64,000 bases of DNA. Source: JABCPE02 sp963518845 (GTDB lineage: Bacteria > Bacteroidota > Bacteroidia > Flavobacteriales > Weeksellaceae). Under the pieces are notes generated by a model. That model was not told the DNA's origin. It saw only the letters and a list, made by a program, of their open reading frames with translations, and searched no databases. Location: contig CAUQKV010000006.1 of assembly GCA_963518845.1 (NCBI GenBank), positions 15,290 through 79,289 on the forward strand, in the 5' to 3' direction. The number at the start of each line of letters is the position of its first letter. The stretch's first letter is position 1. Made by a program: the position numbers and the translations under genes. Below are positions 8,901 to 16,505 of the stretch, in pieces.

Positions 8901-10236
8901 TGTCATTTATGAGAGCAGGTTTTCCATTTTGGATAAAATTGTCAAAACTGCCCATTGCATTGCGGTTATAGACATTTCCCTGTGTGTTGATGAGTTTCTG
9001 AAAATCAGCCTCGTTTTCAGGAAGTCCTGCGACATTGTATCCTTCGGATTTCATTCTTTTCAGGAAATTGTACAGCGAAGAATTAGTTTCTAATCCCTGC
9101 GCAACGAGAGAGTTTTGCCCTTGTCCTTTGAAGTAATAAATGGCAACTTTCTTGTCCTGATTGTTTTTCTTTTTTAGGTTAATGAAATTATTAACAATCT
9201 GAGTAAATTTTTTCAATCGGTCAGGAATGGTTTTGAAAACGACCATTCCATCGTTTCTTTTCTCCTGAGCAATAAGGACATAGGGATACACCGCACCGTC
9301 CAGCTCTGGCATTACGATGGTCTGCCCCATAAATCCGCCAAACATTCCCATAGGGTCTTTTAGCCAGTCTTCTTCCAGCTGAATAACGGAAATAGGCGTG
9401 AAAATCGGGATATTTTTTTCTTTTAGCCAATCCACGGTCTGTTCAGGATTGGTCATCTGTAGTCTTCCGTGTGGGAAATAAATCACGGCATCAGGGTTGA
9501 TTTGTTCCAAAAATTCAACTCTCTTACCGAAAGAAGCGAAAGGATAGACATTTAGCCCAGATTTCTGAAGAGAAACGATGATGCTGTCTATGTGTGCTTT
9601 GTTCCCAGAAAAAGGGTCGTGAATACCAGAAACAATGGCGATTTTAGGTTTTCCTTCTTGGTAAAGATTATTTTTTTTGAGATAATCTTCATAGGCTTTT
9701 ATATCAGAAAATGCCACTTCTTCATCGATATGGAAGAAAACATTTTCTTTTTTCTCTGCGACTTTTTCAGGTTCTTCGGCGAAGAATTTTTTGCCATCGA
9801 TGTATTTTCGGACATATCGGGCAAAGTTTTGGAAATTTTTCTTGTTTCCGCTGGAAAGATAGCCGTCTACTTTTTCTGATTGAGATTCGCTCAGACTACT
9901 GATGTCATTTTCAGGCGAGGTCACAGACACGAAATGTGTAGGGACTTTTTCAGCAGTTTTTATAATGGTATTTCGCTGATTTTCATCTATTTTGATACCC
10001 ATTCCCCAAGCCAGAATGAAATCATAATTTTTCAATTTATCGAGCTGGTCTAGCGGCACATCTTCGAATTTGATAAAGCTGTCTTCATTGGACAGCGCCA
10101 TATTGGACACTTGGTAATTTGGGAAATTCACCAATGCTATGCGGGTAGCAGAAGCCCATTTGCTCCATGCGAAATATCCCAAAGAAACGGCAAGAAGTCC
10201 TAATATAATGGATAAAATTCTTTTTTTATTTTTCAT
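5938..10236 (-). CDS. hmuS: HmuS, CobN-like chelatase/dechelatase anchored at both ends
   Basis: 1432 residues of the CobN/BchH large-subunit family. The family core is clear: HFGTHGSLEFTP at about residue 542, then DDWGDILVGAVPHFYYYTIGN, and later FWSSEFIETEGVSIAQALY and RIDIVIQTSGQFRD. Unlike cytoplasmic CobN it has an N-terminal membrane helix (about 7-26) and a C-terminal one (about 1403-1422) followed by KKKRK. The bulk is therefore probably periplasmic. A lysine-rich, low-complexity stretch at about residues 780-880 interrupts the core. No ChlI/ChlD partners are nearby; the haem-receptor context and the ExbB-like genes point to HmuS, reported in Bacteroides to release iron from haem. 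Cobalt chelation is the less likely alternative. Confidence 0.85.
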   Translation of the reverse strand: MKNKKRILSIILGLLAVSLGYFAWSKWASATRIALVNFPNYQVSNMALSNEDSFIKFEDVPLDQLDKLKNYDFILAWGMGIKIDENQRNTIIKTAEKVPTHFVSVTSPENDISSLSESQSEKVDGYLSSGNKKNFQNFARYVRKYIDGKKFFAEEPEKVAEKKENVFFHIDEEVAFSDIKAYEDYLKKNNLYQEGKPKIAIVSGIHDPFSGNKAHIDSIIVSLQKSGLNVYPFASFGKRVEFLEQINPDAVIYFPHGRLQMTNPEQTVDWLKEKNIPIFTPISVIQLEEDWLKDPMGMFGGFMGQTIVMPELDGAVYPYVLIAQEKRNDGMVVFKTIPDRLKKFTQIVNNFINLKKKNNQDKKVAIYYFKGQGQNSLVAQGLETNSSLYNFLKRMKSEGYNVAGLPENEADFQKLINTQGNVYNRNAMGSFDNFIQNGKPALINDTEYTDWLKNSVQTQMYEEVMKNNGAVSEGFMGTKKEGKGYLAISRIVFGNVAILPQPPAALSTDDEFKVNHGVKEIPPHAYIGAYLWAQKGFKADAMIHFGTHGSLEFTPNKQVALSSDDWGDILVGAVPHFYYYTIGNIGESIIAKRRTYATLISYLTPAFTESEARTIFNELLDKINYYYKTQDEAHKKDISLQIKKIAVKMGLHRDLRLDSITSKPYSEEEIDKLENFAEEIATEKINGEFYTMGVPYSSDKISSTVLAMSTDPLAYSLAALDKISGKVTDQQLKRKVFFTENYLNPAKNIVLQILNGKAVSPDFIAATAKISVSEIEKARELLTPQREMPYFVKKAMEKKMKSKNGELTEVEKQLKAGKIPEGMPEFVAKKLMEKVKRGERLGEKPSFGGGKLKVSTPKAGQKPETNQIPKEQKERAMAILDIEQTINNVVFYKESLLKSPEIELKSFFNALNGGYVAPSSGGDAVANPRAVPTGRNLYAVNAEMTPSEMAWERGVKLAQNTIEEYRKNHKGEYPKKIAYTFWSSEFIETEGVSIAQALYMLGVEPVRDSFGRVVDVRLIPSKELGRPRIDIVIQTSGQFRDLAASRLFLLTKAVELAANAKDENFENQVSAGNIAIEKELVNAGVSPKQAREMSNYRIFGGQQGRYDTGTKEMMLAGDKWDSQKDIAETYMHNMGALYGNEKEWGKYEKGMLKAALKNTDILIHARQNNTWGALSLDHVFEFMGGMNTAIKEVTGKDPDAYFADYRNRKNMRMQELKEAVGVEARATIFNPKYIKEKMKGKASSAGQIAEITTNMFGWEATRPELIDDEMWNELYETYVEDKHNLGIREFIHKENGASLQTVTAVMLEATRKGMWKASAEQISNLASMHNGLVKEFGAESSSFSANNEKLQNYIAGKLPENEAKEYKSELQKMKTGSTEEINTKEGKVLKKEEVNPEQAKEKMPLNGLLIGGGILITFIGLLIYFKKKRKNE

Positions 10237-10242
10237 AATTGT

Positions 10243-11088
10243 TTAACTTTTATCATTGATTTTCAAGGTTATAACTCTTTGATTAAATCTTTTGTAAAAA
10301 TATGGAATCTTATAAAGGATTCTAAAAAGGAAAGGGTATCTGCCCTTGTCATAATCACTCATAAAGTATTCATTTTCAATGTGTATTTTGGGATTCCAAG
10401 CTTCCATTTCTTTGGAATTTAGAAGAGACCATTTGAATTCTGGGCGTGTTTTTCCTTTCATTGTTCCTAACGAATCATGCTTTTTCGAATTTCCAACCAA
10501 GGAAAAAGCCAGCATATCAAACACTACGGTAACCTCTTCAAAATGAGCGCACAAAGAATCAAAAAAGTTCCGAACATCTTTTGGGTCAAAATACATCAAA
10601 ACACCTTCTATTATGAGTAAAACGGGCTTTTTGTGAGCTTTTACTATTTCTATCCATTTGTAATCAAATAAAGATAGCGAAATAAATGTATTTGTTTCAT
10701 TTTCAGTGAATAAATGCCGACGAAGCTCAATTACTTCTGGTAAATCAAGGTCGTACCAATGGGTTATTTTAGGCAAGCCAATACGCTGATAACGAGTATC
10801 TAACCCTGAGCCTATCTGCACCACTACTGCATAAGGGTGTTTTTGGATGAATTTTTGAGCTTCTTTATCTATTAAATTTGCTCTGATGCAGACTCCTGCC
10901 TGAGAAAATTTAACATTTTTAAATTTAGAAAAATCGTAATCAATTTTGTTGATGATTTCTAAAGCTTTTTCATCATAGAGCAGAGCGTTGGAAGGTTTTT
11001 TCCGAGTTTCTTCAGCCTTTGCCCAAAGAGTGATGAGCATGGTTTCTGGAATATCTTGTAATCGATTGGTCGAAAATTTATTTTCCAT
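10243..11088 (-). CDS. Class I SAM-dependent methyltransferase of the leucine carboxyl methyltransferase family
   Basis: 281 residues. The SAM-binding motif VVQIGSGLDTRYQRI (about residues 89-103), the acidic motif WYDLDLPEVIELRR (about 111-124) and the EGVLMYF motif (about 160) match the LCM/TcmP-type family (PF04072), which methylates carboxyl or hydroxyl groups of small molecules or proteins. It lies between hmuR and hmuS with gaps of about 30 bp and 6 bp, so it is an integral member of the haem operon. The substrate is unknown; methylation of a tetrapyrrole side chain or of the product of HmuS is an attractive inference only. Confidence 0.8.
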   Translation of the reverse strand: MENKFSTNRLQDIPETMLITLWAKAEETRKKPSNALLYDEKALEIINKIDYDFSKFKNVKFSQAGVCIRANLIDKEAQKFIQKHPYAVVVQIGSGLDTRYQRIGLPKITHWYDLDLPEVIELRRHLFTENETNTFISLSLFDYKWIEIVKAHKKPVLLIIEGVLMYFDPKDVRNFFDSLCAHFEEVTVVFDMLAFSLVGNSKKHDSLGTMKGKTRPEFKWSLLNSKEMEAWNPKIHIENEYFMSDYDKGRYPFLFRILYKIPYFYKRFNQRVITLKINDKS

Positions 11089-11118
11089 TTTTGGAATCTT
11101 TATGGTGTTGAAAATGAT

Positions 11119-13092
11119 TTAGTTATCGTCCGTATCTTGAACTTTTTTATTGAAATTCCATTTTATGCCTAAATAAAATGTCCTCCCAATATCCACGGTG
11201 GAGTAGAAGCCTACTTTGTCCGCAGTGTAGTCAAAAATATTATTAATTCCACCTGTCAGAGTAAAGCCCAGCGGAAGCTTTAAAGCCAGCTGCAGCCGCC
11301 AGATAGAGTAGGGCGCATAGCTGACGAAAGAACTGCTGTCGTCATCATATATTTTACTTTGGCTGAGGTATTTTCCGCTGATGATGATGCTCGGGATGTA
11401 ATATTTAGTCGAAGGGATGTATTCCGCCTTGAAAGTCAGCGTGTGGGGGCGGTTTTCGGATCTCTTTTTTCCGATGTCGTAGTAGGAATAAGAACCTTTG
11501 AAATGGAAATTCTTGTTCAGTTTGTATATCGCTGATACTTCGGAACTTAGCACATCTGTGTTTCCATGGAAATTGACATGACGAAGGGTGTCTCCGATGT
11601 TCCCTCTCAGGTTGATTTTATCCTTTATTTTTGAATATTGAGTGATGAAAGTCAGGTTCAGTTTTTTAAAGTTAAAATCAATGGAAATATTGAAATTATC
11701 GCTTGTTTCAGGTCTTAAATTTTTGTTCCCCATAAGCTGGAATCCTCCTCCCCAAGGGTGGAACCAGTTGGTATAGAGTTCTTTAAGCGTGGGCGAACGG
11801 AACCCGCCTGAATATCCAGCGCGGATGGTCATCGTTTCATCAAATCTATACATTCCCGACAGGCGGAAAGTGAAATATTGTTTAAAAATAGAGTGATAGT
11901 CCATTCTGGCGCCTGTAACGAGCGTCACAGCGGGATTTATCACCCAGTCCTGCTGTGTGAATGCGGAGTAAGTCTGGGCGTTTTCCCTGCCTCCTGTGTT
12001 TTCGTTTTTGAACATAAAATTCAGTAGTTTTTCCGAAAGCACCTCGCCGCCAGCTACAAGGGTATGTTTTTTAAACAAATTCTGATTGTATTGGGAGCTG
12101 GTTCTCCATATTTCATTTTCGTAGACTTTTTCGTCTTCTTTGAGCAGTTTGTAATATTTAAATTTGTCATACCTGTCAAATGCCCCAGAGATGCTTAGAT
12201 TTTGATTTTCATTGAATTTAAAGTTGGTTTTTAGCCCAATGTTATAATTGTAATAATGGTCTCTTACCTTTTGGCTTGAAGGGTCACCACCATTTCTCTC
12301 ACTGAAATAAAATCCTGGTGTGAGGGCGATGTCGATTTTAGGGCTTAGATTGAATGTCAATTTAGGATTAAAGCCATAGTTGATAAATCCAGCGACATTG
12401 AGTTCGTTGTATTTTTCTGTAATTATTTCATTTCCAAAAGGGTCTGTTTGCTTTTCTAAAGTTGGGACTCTATCCTTGATGATGTATGGAGTCCTCATTT
12501 TGTAGAAAGAAGCAAGGCTGAGGCTTCCCCATTTTTGTTTCGTTCCTACGGAGAGATTTAATTTGTGGTCTCTGCTGCTGTCGTAGAGGTAGCCAGCATT
12601 GATATCCAGTGGACTTTTAGAATCTTTGGTGATGATGTTGATCACTCCACCGATTGCATTGGAACCATAGAACGAAGACGAAGCGCCTTTTATGATTTCT
12701 ATCCGTTCGATGTTGTCTATATCTATCCTGTCGTAGTCTATGTTATCAAAGGTTTCGCCTGCCATTCTTTCGCCATTCATCAGGAAAAGAACATATTTCC
12801 CGCCGAATCCCATCATGTTGATATTAGGACTTCCGCCATTGTATGTGAAATTGATGCCTGAAAATTCGTTTTCCAAGAATGTTTTGAAATCGGTGGACTG
12901 AGATTTTTTAATATCTTCAGAGGTGATCACTTGTACAGTGATAGGGACATTTTTTAGGTTTTTCTTTGTTTTGGTAGCGGTGACAATTACTTCTTTGATT
13001 TCTGTTTCTTTTTTGTCAACCTTTTTTTTCTCCTGCTGCCCATACAGAGGAATGCTGGTAATAAGTGTAAGGAAAAAAAATTTTCTTAACAT
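11119..13092 (-). CDS. hmuR: HmuR-like TonB-dependent haem receptor
   Basis: 657 residues from the start at 13092; an in-frame upstream start would add 17 residues before the signal peptide and is less likely. The signal peptide MLRKFFFLTLITSIPLYGQ is followed by a plug domain (IKGASSSFYGSNAIGGVINIIT, the usual plug end) and a 22-strand barrel. In the barrel a GFRSPTLKELYTNW segment, a histidine in FHPWGGGFQL and then NLRPET form the FRAP/NPNL box with a central His, typical of haem receptors. The preceding gene is hmuY. Imports haem or haemophore-bound haem across the outer membrane. Confidence 0.87.
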   Translation of the reverse strand: MLRKFFFLTLITSIPLYGQQEKKKVDKKETEIKEVIVTATKTKKNLKNVPITVQVITSEDIKKSQSTDFKTFLENEFSGINFTYNGGSPNINMMGFGGKYVLFLMNGERMAGETFDNIDYDRIDIDNIERIEIIKGASSSFYGSNAIGGVINIITKDSKSPLDINAGYLYDSSRDHKLNLSVGTKQKWGSLSLASFYKMRTPYIIKDRVPTLEKQTDPFGNEIITEKYNELNVAGFINYGFNPKLTFNLSPKIDIALTPGFYFSERNGGDPSSQKVRDHYYNYNIGLKTNFKFNENQNLSISGAFDRYDKFKYYKLLKEDEKVYENEIWRTSSQYNQNLFKKHTLVAGGEVLSEKLLNFMFKNENTGGRENAQTYSAFTQQDWVINPAVTLVTGARMDYHSIFKQYFTFRLSGMYRFDETMTIRAGYSGGFRSPTLKELYTNWFHPWGGGFQLMGNKNLRPETSDNFNISIDFNFKKLNLTFITQYSKIKDKINLRGNIGDTLRHVNFHGNTDVLSSEVSAIYKLNKNFHFKGSYSYYDIGKKRSENRPHTLTFKAEYIPSTKYYIPSIIISGKYLSQSKIYDDDSSSFVSYAPYSIWRLQLALKLPLGFTLTGGINNIFDYTADKVGFYSTVDIGRTFYLGIKWNFNKKVQDTDDN

Positions 13093-13192
13093 ATTATTTT
13101 TTTGTTTTAATAAAAATAAGATTGCCACAAAACTATATGGCAATCCTATTCATAATTTTATTTAGAGTATTGGAAAACACTATAAAGCATGA

Positions 13193-13819
13193 TTAGAACT
13201 TCCCATCTGAACTAAGCACATACTTGAATTTAGGATGTCCTCCTTTATTTTTTGCATCAAGATAATCAACAACTTGGAGTTTTACATATTCTCCTTTAGC
13301 TGTTTTTACTACATATACCCATTTGTTAACTGTGTATGGAGACTTACCTTGTGCAGCTAATGCAGGATCATAAGCTACATACCCATTTACACTCTTCATT
13401 CCTCCAGAGATAATGCTGTTGTAAGATAACTCAGTATCTACTGGTGGATAGCCAAGTTGTACAGTTTCCTTTTTATCATCAGCTGTATAACCAGTAGTAG
13501 GAGCTTGTTTTAGTGCGCTAAGCTCTTTACTATCAGTTTTGAATACTCCTCCATTTCCATTTCCAGAAACTCCACTATTAGTCTTAATATAATATCTTTG
13601 GAAAGCGATGTCCCAAGTAAGATCATTCTTAGGGTCAGTCACCGTTACTTCTGTCCCCTTTTCAAAAGAGAAATATTTCCATGTTCCAGAGGCGCTGGCA
13701 TCTACTGTCGCTTCTTTTGAATTGTCAGTTACATTTGGAGTAACTTCATTGTTATCATCTCTACTACAAGAAGCCAATGTCAAAGCTCCAAATACCAAAC
13801 TTAAAAATACTTTTTTCAT
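13193..13819 (-). CDS. hmuY: HmuY family haem-binding lipoprotein
   Basis: 208 residues. A type II signal peptide ends in the lipobox LASC at residues 15-18, so it is lipid-anchored. The WKYFSFEKGTEV segment, WDIAFQRYYIKTNSG and the glycine-rich GVSGNGNGGVF loop match the HmuY fold. HmuY proteins act as haemophores that pass haem to HmuR. The two haem-ligand histidines of P. gingivalis HmuY are not evident: only one His is visible (KGGHPKF near the C-terminus), so coordination may use Met or Tyr, as reported for some relatives. First gene of its unit, with a palindrome-overlapped promoter. Confidence 0.88.
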   Translation of the reverse strand: MKKVFLSLVFGALTLASCSRDDNNEVTPNVTDNSKEATVDASASGTWKYFSFEKGTEVTVTDPKNDLTWDIAFQRYYIKTNSGVSGNGNGGVFKTDSKELSALKQAPTTGYTADDKKETVQLGYPPVDTELSYNSIISGGMKSVNGYVAYDPALAAQGKSPYTVNKWVYVVKTAKGEYVKLQVVDYLDAKNKGGHPKFKYVLSSDGKF

Positions 13820-13842
13820 AACTAAACTTATTTAAAATTTCT

Positions 13843-13851
13843 GCAAAGATA
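13843..13851 (-). promoter_or_regulatory. -7 promoter element of the hmuY unit
   Basis: Minus-strand TATCTTTGC, a full match to TAnnTTTGC, 24 bp upstream of the hmuY start. Its upstream edge overlaps a 19-bp palindrome. Confidence 0.75.
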
Positions 13852-13867
13852 AATAAATCTTATTTAT
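13849..13867. promoter_or_regulatory. Palindromic candidate operator at the hmuY promoter
   Basis: ATAAATAA-ATC-TTATTTAT, a perfect 8-3-8 inverted repeat that overlaps the -7 element and runs into the spacer. A repressor bound here would block the polymerase. Its size is in the range of Fur-family boxes; the protein is unknown. Confidence 0.55.
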
Positions 13868-13886
13868 ACTAAATAAAAATAAGAAT

Positions 13887-13900
13887 ATGATATTTATCAT
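13887..13900. promoter_or_regulatory. Second palindrome upstream of hmuY
   Basis: ATGATA-TT-TATCAT, a perfect 6-2-6 inverted repeat. Its core TGATATTTATCA resembles a Fur-box half-site arrangement. It lies about 35-50 bp upstream of the -7 element and 70 bp before the divergent DUF2809 gene. Confidence 0.45.
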
Positions 13901-13969
13901 GTTTTTGAAAAAATGAAATTCAAGAAAAAGAAGAATAAAACCAAAAAGAACCCTAATTTTGCACGAGAT

Positions 13970-14350
13970 ATGAAATTTAGATTTAGTTTAAAATATTTTC
14001 TCCTTTCTCTGCTGATTTTCAGCGTGGAAGTGATCATCGCTACCATTCTGAAAGATTGGTATTTCGTGAGGGCTTTTATGGGAGATATTTTGGTGGTGGT
14101 TTTGGTTTATACACTTATAAACTCGTTTTTTGAATGTAGGAATAAAAACAAATTACTATTTTTTGTCTTTGTTTTCGCTGTTTTTGTGGAAATGTTACAG
14201 TATTTCAAAGTTGCCGAAAAATTAGGCTTCCCAAAAGGAAGCCCAGCCTATATTATAATAGGAAATTATTTCTCGTGGGAAGATATTTTGTGCTATGCAA
14301 TAGGTTGTTTATCAGTGTTTTTTATCAATAAAATATTTAGAATAGATTAA
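13970..14350 (+). CDS. DUF2809 (VanZ-like) membrane protein
   Basis: About 126 residues with four hydrophobic helices. The motif EMLQYFKVAEKLGFPKGSP followed by GNYFSWEDILCYAIGC is typical of DUF2809/VanZ-like membrane proteins of unknown function. An upstream in-frame ATG at 13913 would add a very basic 19-residue leader, but a TAATTTTGC promoter element lies at 13954-13962 inside that leader. I therefore prefer 13970, which makes the mRNA nearly leaderless. The end overlaps the convergent thioesterase gene by 4 bp. Confidence 0.75.
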   Translation: MKFRFSLKYFLLSLLIFSVEVIIATILKDWYFVRAFMGDILVVVLVYTLINSFFECRNKNKLLFFVFVFAVFVEMLQYFKVAEKLGFPKGSPAYIIIGNYFSWEDILCYAIGCLSVFFINKIFRID

Positions 14351-14760
14351 ACCTCTTCCCAATGTTTGTCTATCAAATCCATCAGGAAATCAGGGCATCG
14401 GATGATTTTTTGGGTTTGTGCATCGAGGAAAAATAGAATGGTAGAGGCTTCGGTGAGTTTTTCGCCTTCAGAATTGAAAATCTCGTATTGAAACTCTATT
14501 TTTGCAGTAGGTTTTTTTGTGATTTTGGTATGGATGTAGAGCAGGTCATCGTATTTTGCTGGGCGGATATATTTTATTTTATACTCCGAAACGGGAAGCC
14601 AAATTCCTCTTTTTTCTATCTCATTGTATGAAATTCCGATAGCACGAAAAAGCTCGACTCGGGCAACTTCCAGATACTCAGCATAGTTGCCGTAGTAGAC
14701 ATATTTCATAGGGTCGGTTTCTCCGTAACGAACTCGTAATGAGTGTATTATGTTAATCAT
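14347..14760 (-). CDS. YbgC/FadM-like acyl-CoA thioesterase
   Basis: 137 residues, a single hot-dog domain. The N-terminal motif RYGETDPMKYVYYGNYAEYLE contains the conserved catalytic aspartate and the YGNYAEYLE helix of 4-hydroxybenzoyl-CoA thioesterase-like enzymes. It hydrolyses acyl-CoA thioesters; the chain-length preference cannot be read from sequence. A TATATTTG promoter element lies at 14784-14791 in the intergenic region shared with dnaA. Confidence 0.85.
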   Translation of the reverse strand: MINIIHSLRVRYGETDPMKYVYYGNYAEYLEVARVELFRAIGISYNEIEKRGIWLPVSEYKIKYIRPAKYDDLLYIHTKITKKPTAKIEFQYEIFNSEGEKLTEASTILFFLDAQTQKIIRCPDFLMDLIDKHWEEV

Positions 14761-14783
14761 TTGTTAAAATTTTAAACTTCATA

Positions 14784-14791
14784 CAAATATA
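14784..14791 (-). promoter_or_regulatory. -7 promoter element of the thioesterase gene
   Basis: Minus-strand TATATTTG, 24 bp upstream of the ATG at 14760. Confidence 0.6.
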
Positions 14792-14920
14792 TTTTTAAAA
14801 AACCAATAGAGCAAAAATTTTTTTTAAAAATTAAATTTTCCATATTTGCGACACACAATTTCGGTGAGAAATTTTCTAAAAAAATCAAATTAATTTTAAC
14901 CATAAATTCAAAGATATAAA

Positions 14921-16378
14921 ATGGACAAGAATTTAGAAACAATGTGGGAGAATTGTCTCTTTTTTATGCGGGATAATCTTGCCTCTTCAGAGGAAGGATC
15001 AGACCTTAAAAAATTAGAGGATTCTTTTGCTTTATTGTTTGATAAGGTTCGTCCATTGTCTTTTGTGGATGGTAATCTCACTTTGGGAGTTCCTAGCAAC
15101 TTCTACAAAGAATATATAGAAGAACATTATATTTCTCTGCTTTCTGTAGCCCTGAAAAAGTATTTTGGTAAGGGAATAAAACTTTGGTATGCTGTAGCAG
15201 AAAAAGGACAGGAAAAAGAAAAAAAGGAAGTAACCTATAAGGCTACAAACCTGCAAACTCCTAAAAAACAGGAAGTAATGCCTCCTTCTTTCATCGGTAA
15301 AGGGAATAATCATTTTGCGATACCTGGGATTAAAAAAGTAAATGTAGAATCAAATCTGAATCCTACATTGTCTTTTGAAAATTTCATAGAAGGAGAGAGT
15401 AATAAGTTTGCTTTCACAGCTGCAAAGGCTATTGCAGATAGACCAGGGCAGACATCTTTTAACCCACTTTTCATTTACGGAGGTGTGGGAGTTGGGAAAA
15501 CTCACATAGCTCACGGGATAGGTCTGGAAGTTAAAAACAAATTTCCAGATAAAATAGTGGTTTATGTCCCATCAGAAAAGTTTATTCAGCAGTTTATCAA
15601 TGTAGCGAATACTAAAAATCCTGAGAAAAGAGCAGAATTTGCTAATTTTTACCAAATGGTGGATGTCCTCATTATAGATGATATTCAGTTCCTTTCAGGT
15701 AAAAAAGCAACACAGGATACATTCTTCCATATTTTTGACCATTTACACCAAAATGGGAAGCAGGTCGTTCTGACTTCAGATAAAGCACCTGTGGACATCC
15801 AAGATATCGAAGAAAGAATCGTTTCTCGTTTTAAATGGGGACTTTCTGTGGAGATAAAATCACCAGATTTTTCTACAAGAAAGAAAATTATCAGTAACAA
15901 ACTTCAGCGAGATGGTATCCAGCTGAGTGAGGATATAATAGACTTTTTGGCATCGGAGGTGAAATCTAATGTGAGAGAACTTATCGGGGTAATTAACTCA
16001 GTTATAGCTCATTCCATGATTTATAAATCTGACCTTACTCTTGATTTATTAAAAGAAACCATCAATAAAATCGCAACCAATAAGGATAAAACAATCAGTA
16101 TTTCACTAATACAAGATGTGGTTTGTGATTATTTTGGAATTCACAAAGAGCAGCTTTTATCCAAAACGAGAAAAAGAGAAATCGCCCTGCCAAGACAATT
16201 AGCAATGTATTTTTCTAAAGAATATACCAATGCTACCTATGCTAAAATAGGCAATGAAATGGGAGGAAAAGACCACACTACGGTGATGCATGCTTACAAT
16301 ACTATCAAAGATTTTTCTAAGATAGATAAAGAAGTAAAGAAATACATCAAAGATTTAAAGGAAAAAATATTTGCGTAG
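14921..16378 (+). CDS. dnaA: Chromosomal replication initiator DnaA
   Basis: 485 residues in the standard four-domain layout: an N-terminal DnaB/oligomerisation domain (1-~80), a linker, the AAA+ domain with Walker A GGVGVGKTH (about 186) and Walker B VLIIDDIQF (about 245), and the C-terminal DNA-binding domain with the signature GGKDHTTVMHAYNTI (about 447). It opens the replication origin and regulates its own transcription in many bacteria. dnaN is not adjacent, which is usual for Bacteroidota. A CATATTTGC element about 75 bp upstream is a near-consensus promoter. It is followed by a strong terminator. Confidence 0.98.
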   Translation: MDKNLETMWENCLFFMRDNLASSEEGSDLKKLEDSFALLFDKVRPLSFVDGNLTLGVPSNFYKEYIEEHYISLLSVALKKYFGKGIKLWYAVAEKGQEKEKKEVTYKATNLQTPKKQEVMPPSFIGKGNNHFAIPGIKKVNVESNLNPTLSFENFIEGESNKFAFTAAKAIADRPGQTSFNPLFIYGGVGVGKTHIAHGIGLEVKNKFPDKIVVYVPSEKFIQQFINVANTKNPEKRAEFANFYQMVDVLIIDDIQFLSGKKATQDTFFHIFDHLHQNGKQVVLTSDKAPVDIQDIEERIVSRFKWGLSVEIKSPDFSTRKKIISNKLQRDGIQLSEDIIDFLASEVKSNVRELIGVINSVIAHSMIYKSDLTLDLLKETINKIATNKDKTISISLIQDVVCDYFGIHKEQLLSKTRKREIALPRQLAMYFSKEYTNATYAKIGNEMGGKDHTTVMHAYNTIKDFSKIDKEVKKYIKDLKEKIFA

Positions 16379-16401
16379 ATAGATAAAGTTATTTTATGAA
16401 C

Positions 16402-16438
16402 AAAAGAAGGATTTTAACGAGTTAAAATCCTTCTTTTG
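16402..16438. terminator. Strong intrinsic terminator after dnaA
   Basis: A near-perfect 17-bp inverted repeat (16402-16418 with 16421-16437, arm AAAAGAAGGATTTTAAC) ending in a T-run. The symmetrical A and T runs make it able to work on either strand. Confidence 0.85.
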
Positions 16439-16505
16439 CTAAAAACACAGAAAAAACTTATATTAGCAAAATAAATAATTATTAACCTTTGAAAAAATAA
16501 TCAAA

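Noticed and set aside
5938..10236. Cobaltochelatase for B12 synthesis
   Set aside because: There are no cob genes or chelatase AAA+ partners nearby; the membrane anchors and hmuY/R/T/U/V context support HmuS.
14761..16500. Possible replication origin beside dnaA
   Set aside because: I found no cluster of TTATCCACA-like boxes or AT-rich unwinding repeats around dnaA. Isolated near-matches elsewhere are as expected by chance. In Bacteroidota dnaA is often not at the origin.
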